Below are positions 61,384 through 64,000 of a stretch of 64,000 nt of DNA, piece after piece. Positions within the stretch are counted from its first letter, which is position 1, and every line of letters begins with the position of its first letter. A program made the position numbers and the translations under genes. The notes beneath the pieces were generated by a model that saw only the letters and a program-made list of their open reading frames with translations, ran no database searches and was not told where the DNA came from. The stretch is from Lactobacillus sp. ESL0246 (GTDB taxonomy: Bacteria > Bacillota > Bacilli > Lactobacillales > Lactobacillaceae): NCBI RefSeq assembly GCF_003692965.1, contig NZ_REHC01000006.1, positions 62,001 through 126,000 of the forward strand. The letters run 5' to 3'.

Positions 61384-62253
61384 ATGGCAAGCGACCCTGC
61401 TAAGGGGAATTTATTTCGACGATTTAAGAATAAATTTTCCCCTTCAAGCGATGAAGAAACTAAAGAACATTTAACAAAAGAAATAAAAATTTTACATGAT
61501 CATCAAAAAATTAGTGATGCAGAATTTTCAATGTTAGATGGAGTTTTGGATTTTCAGGGACGGGTAGTCCGTGAAGTAATGGTACCCCGAATCGATGCCT
61601 TTATGGTAGATTGCTGTGAGAGCTTTCAAACTAACTTGAAAGAAATTTTACGTGAGCCATACTCAAGGATACCGGTTTATAATCAAGATAAAGATAAAAT
61701 AGTTGGTGTAATTCATATTAGAACAGTTTTACGTAAGGGCTGGGAAAAAGGCTTTGATAAATTAACTTATGAGGATGTCATGAATCCCCCCTTATTTGCA
61801 CCAGAAACAACCGATTTAGGTGAATTGTTAGTTGAAATGCAACAAAGTCAGCAACAACTTGCTATTTTAACGGATGAGTATGGAGGAATTGTGGGTCTAG
61901 CAACCATTGAAGACTTGATTGAAGAAATAGTTGGCAATATTGATGATGAGGTTGACCATACGGAAGTGTTGTTTAATCAGGTAGCTCCTGACAAGTATGT
62001 TATATATGGTAAAATGCCTCTAGATGAATTTAATGAACAATTTGGTACTGAACTTCAAATGGAGAATGTTGATACAGTAGCGGGATTTGTAATTACTAAA
62101 TTGGGCATTATTCCGGCAAAAGGTGAAAAATTATCTGTTAAACTAGATAACGGTATGATTCTAACCACCAGAAGAATGATTCGTTCAAGATTACAGACGG
62201 TCTTATTAACAATACCAGAAAAAACGAATAAGGAAGAAGAGCAAAAGAGTTAA
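61384..62253 (+). CDS. CorC/HlyC-type CBS-domain protein
   Basis: 289 residues. Two CBS domains (about 65-125, [14 protein letters not shown] and [18 protein letters not shown]; and about 130-190, [43 protein letters not shown]) are followed by a C-terminal CorC/HlyC transporter-associated domain (about 200-285, [31 protein letters not shown]). It has no membrane part, so it is the soluble type associated with magnesium/cobalt resistance and efflux. ATG 61384 follows AGAAAGAGAG. Its stop overlaps the prfC start. Confidence 0.88.
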   Translation: MASDPAKGNLFRRFKNKFSPSSDEETKEHLTKEIKILHDHQKISDAEFSMLDGVLDFQGRVVREVMVPRIDAFMVDCCESFQTNLKEILREPYSRIPVYNQDKDKIVGVIHIRTVLRKGWEKGFDKLTYEDVMNPPLFAPETTDLGELLVEMQQSQQQLAILTDEYGGIVGLATIEDLIEEIVGNIDDEVDHTEVLFNQVAPDKYVIYGKMPLDEFNEQFGTELQMENVDTVAGFVITKLGIIPAKGEKLSVKLDNGMILTTRRMIRSRLQTVLLTIPEKTNKEEEQKS

Positions 62254-63824
62254 TGAGTGAACAGCTTTTAGATAATGTTAAAAAAAGAAGAACATTTGCA
62301 ATTATTTCTCACCCGGATGCAGGAAAAACAACAATAACTGAGCAAATGCTTCTTTTCGGTGGTGTGATTCGTAATGCCGGTACTGTTAAGGCGCGAAAAA
62401 CTGGTCATTATGCAACTAGTGATTGGATGGAGATTGAAAAACAACGTGGGATCTCGGTCACTAGTTCTGTGATGCAATTTGAATATCAAGGAAAGAGAAT
62501 AAACATTCTTGATACTCCAGGACATGAAGATTTTTCTGAAGATACTTATCGGACATTAATGGCTGTCGATTCTGCAGTAATGGTAATTGATTCTGCTAAG
62601 GGAATTGAACCGCAAACAAAAAAATTATTTAAGGTCGTTAAGCAGCGTGGCATTCCAATCTTTACTTTTATGAATAAACTAGATCGAGATGGGCGCCCGC
62701 CTTTAGATCTAATTGCTGAGTTAGAAGATTTATTGGGAATTGAGGGCGTAGCTATGAATTGGCCAATTGGTTCTGGTCAAACCCTCCAAGGATTATACGA
62801 TATTGCAAATAATCAAGTTGAACTGTATCATCGAGAAGGTAAACAGCGTTTCTTAAAGCTGAATAATGACGGAACACTGCCAGTTAGTGAAGCTTTCGCG
62901 CAAAATCCTCAGTTTCAGGATACATTGGGTGAGATTGAACTGATCAAAGAAGCTGGTAATGTTTTTAACTTGGATAAAATTCTGGCTGGTAATCAAACTC
63001 CCGTATTCTTTGGCTCGGCATTAACTAATTTTGGTGTTGAAACTTTTTTGAAGAGTTTTGTTAAGTTAGCGCCAGCACCAGAAAGCCATCAAATTAATGA
63101 TGGTCAGACACTTAAGCCTGAAGATGAAGAATTTTCAGGATTTGTTTTCAAGATTCAGGCGAATATGAATCCTCATCATCGTGATCGTATTGCTTTTATC
63201 AGAGTAGGTAGTGGTGAATTTCAAAAAGGTTTAGACGTTACTTTGGCAAGAACTGGTAAGCAAATTCGTCTTAACAATGCTACTGAGTTTATGTCGAGTG
63301 AACGTGTACAAGTTTCTGACGCTGTTGCAGGTGATATCGTCGGCTTATATGATACTGGTAATTTTCAAATTGGAGATAGTATCTATGCAGGAAAAAGTAA
63401 AATTGTCTATCAACCTCTTCCTGAATTCACTCCCGAATTATTTGTTCGGGTTAATGCTAAAAATGTTATGAAACAAAAATCATTTCACAAAGGAATGACT
63501 CAATTAGTCCAAGAAGGTGCAGTACAGCTTTATCGTAATTATCAAACTGATGAATATATTTTGGGTGCAGTTGGTCAATTGCAATTCGAAGTATTCAAAT
63601 TTAGAATGAAGAACGAATATAATTCAGAAATTGAAATGACAAATATCGGTCATCGAGTAGCGAGATGGATTGATCCCAAGCAGTTGGATCCGGCAATGTC
63701 AAGCAGTCGAAATCTTCTTGTGAAAGATCGCTATGATCAACCACTATTCTTATTTGAAAATCAATTTGCTGAAAGATTTTTTCAAGATAAGTATCCTAAT
63801 ATTAAGCTGACCGAAAAATTATAA
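62253..63824 (+). CDS. prfC: Peptide chain release factor 3
   Basis: 523 residues. GTPase motifs: G1 [10 protein letters not shown]2 region [14 protein letters not shown]3 [13 protein letters not shown]4 NKLDRDG. The TransDomain and C-terminal RF3 domain ([29 protein letters not shown]) follow. It recycles RF1 and RF2 from the ribosome after termination. The ATG overlaps the upstream stop by one base (TAATG). The remaining 176 bases of the window are AT-rich and hold no recognised feature. Confidence 0.94.
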   Translation: MSEQLLDNVKKRRTFAIISHPDAGKTTITEQMLLFGGVIRNAGTVKARKTGHYATSDWMEIEKQRGISVTSSVMQFEYQGKRINILDTPGHEDFSEDTYRTLMAVDSAVMVIDSAKGIEPQTKKLFKVVKQRGIPIFTFMNKLDRDGRPPLDLIAELEDLLGIEGVAMNWPIGSGQTLQGLYDIANNQVELYHREGKQRFLKLNNDGTLPVSEAFAQNPQFQDTLGEIELIKEAGNVFNLDKILAGNQTPVFFGSALTNFGVETFLKSFVKLAPAPESHQINDGQTLKPEDEEFSGFVFKIQANMNPHHRDRIAFIRVGSGEFQKGLDVTLARTGKQIRLNNATEFMSSERVQVSDAVAGDIVGLYDTGNFQIGDSIYAGKSKIVYQPLPEFTPELFVRVNAKNVMKQKSFHKGMTQLVQEGAVQLYRNYQTDEYILGAVGQLQFEVFKFRMKNEYNSEIEMTNIGHRVARWIDPKQLDPAMSSSRNLLVKDRYDQPLFLFENQFAERFFQDKYPNIKLTEKL

Positions 63825-64000
63825 TAAAAAAGGCTGGAAAATTTTAGTATAGGAATTTAACCATCTTAAATTTGGTTGCTTTTGCTTTAAAGCATAAAAT
63901 CACACATAATTTTTGATGTATATTACTGTTTCTAAATGAGTATGTGTACAAAAATAAGTAAATGATTATTATTTAGTAAAGATATAAGTATTTACTCTAT

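Noticed and set aside
1-64000. CRISPR arrays, insertion sequences, prophage genes or a replication origin
   Set aside because: No regularly spaced repeats, transposase or integrase motifs, phage structural genes or DnaA-box clusters were recognised on reading both strands.

Overview
This window looks like chromosome from a host-associated, low-GC, homofermentative Lactobacillus in the strict sense, in the delbrueckii/helveticus/crispatus or bee-gut neighbourhood. The evidence is AT-rich DNA, an SLAP-domain (S-layer associated) secreted protein, a D-2-hydroxyacid dehydrogenase, a penicillin V acylase/bile salt hydrolase homologue, a T-box leader, many PTS genes, and a mevalonate operon of thiolase, HMG-CoA reductase and HMG-CoA synthase. 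The species assignment is inference only.

Layout. 1-6.4 kb is core: the end of a diacylglycerol kinase gene, a DHA2-type MFS exporter, a Ntn-hydrolase of the penicillin V acylase family, a Bax-inhibitor-1 membrane protein and an RlmD/RumA-type 23S rRNA methyltransferase. 6.4-17.4 kb is a defence island bounded on both sides by near-identical transcription terminators. It holds an AbrB/MazE antitoxin with MazF and YafQ/RelE toxin remnants, a small XRE regulator, a type I restriction-modification system (hsdM-hsdS-hsdR), and a chimeric reading frame in which a spare hsdS recognition-domain cassette runs into a decapitated DUF262/DUF1524 (GmrSD-like) nuclease gene. 17.6-19.5 kb is a MmcQ/YjbR gene and a toxin-antitoxin cluster (RHH antitoxin, XRE, YefM, YoeB, XRE).

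19.6-27.7 kb contains an SLAP+CAP surface protein, a decayed PTS IIA(Glc) gene, a T-box-controlled amidohydrolase, a D-2-hydroxyacid dehydrogenase, an overlapping trio (GH25-like membrane protein, DEAD-box helicase, PTS IIC) and a tRNA-Arg(CCU). 27.9-47.2 kb is a sugar-catabolism block. It has a GntR-regulated 6-phospho-beta-glucosidase with a truncated PTS IIC. An alpha-mannoside gene set follows: GH125 exo-alpha-1,6-mannosidase; fructose-family PTS IIA, IIB and IIC; two GH38 alpha-mannosidases; a PRD/EIIA regulator; ManA; and a ROK fructokinase. The block closes with a LysR regulator divergent from a flavinylated FMN/FAD fumarate-reductase-like enzyme, and a PTS IIC C-terminal fragment.

47.2-64 kb is again core: DUF2188 protein, WecB-type epimerase, GtrA protein, flavodoxin, methionine aminopeptidase, YihY membrane protein, GalU, the mevalonate operon, a membrane-anchored alpha/beta hydrolase, a second RlmD paralogue, RecX, two uncharacterised proteins, a CBS/CorC-domain protein and peptide-chain release factor 3.

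How the genes work together. The mannoside genes form a coherent route. Mannosides enter through the Fru-type PTS as 6-phosphates. The GH125 and the two GH38 enzymes release mannose or mannose-6-phosphate. ManA converts Man-6-P to Fru-6-P, and the ROK kinase salvages free hexose. The PRD protein would sense PTS flux and drive the PTS operon from a dyad just upstream of the -35 region. The most unusual structure is the 63-bp exact repeat shared by hsdS and the chimeric frame behind hsdR.
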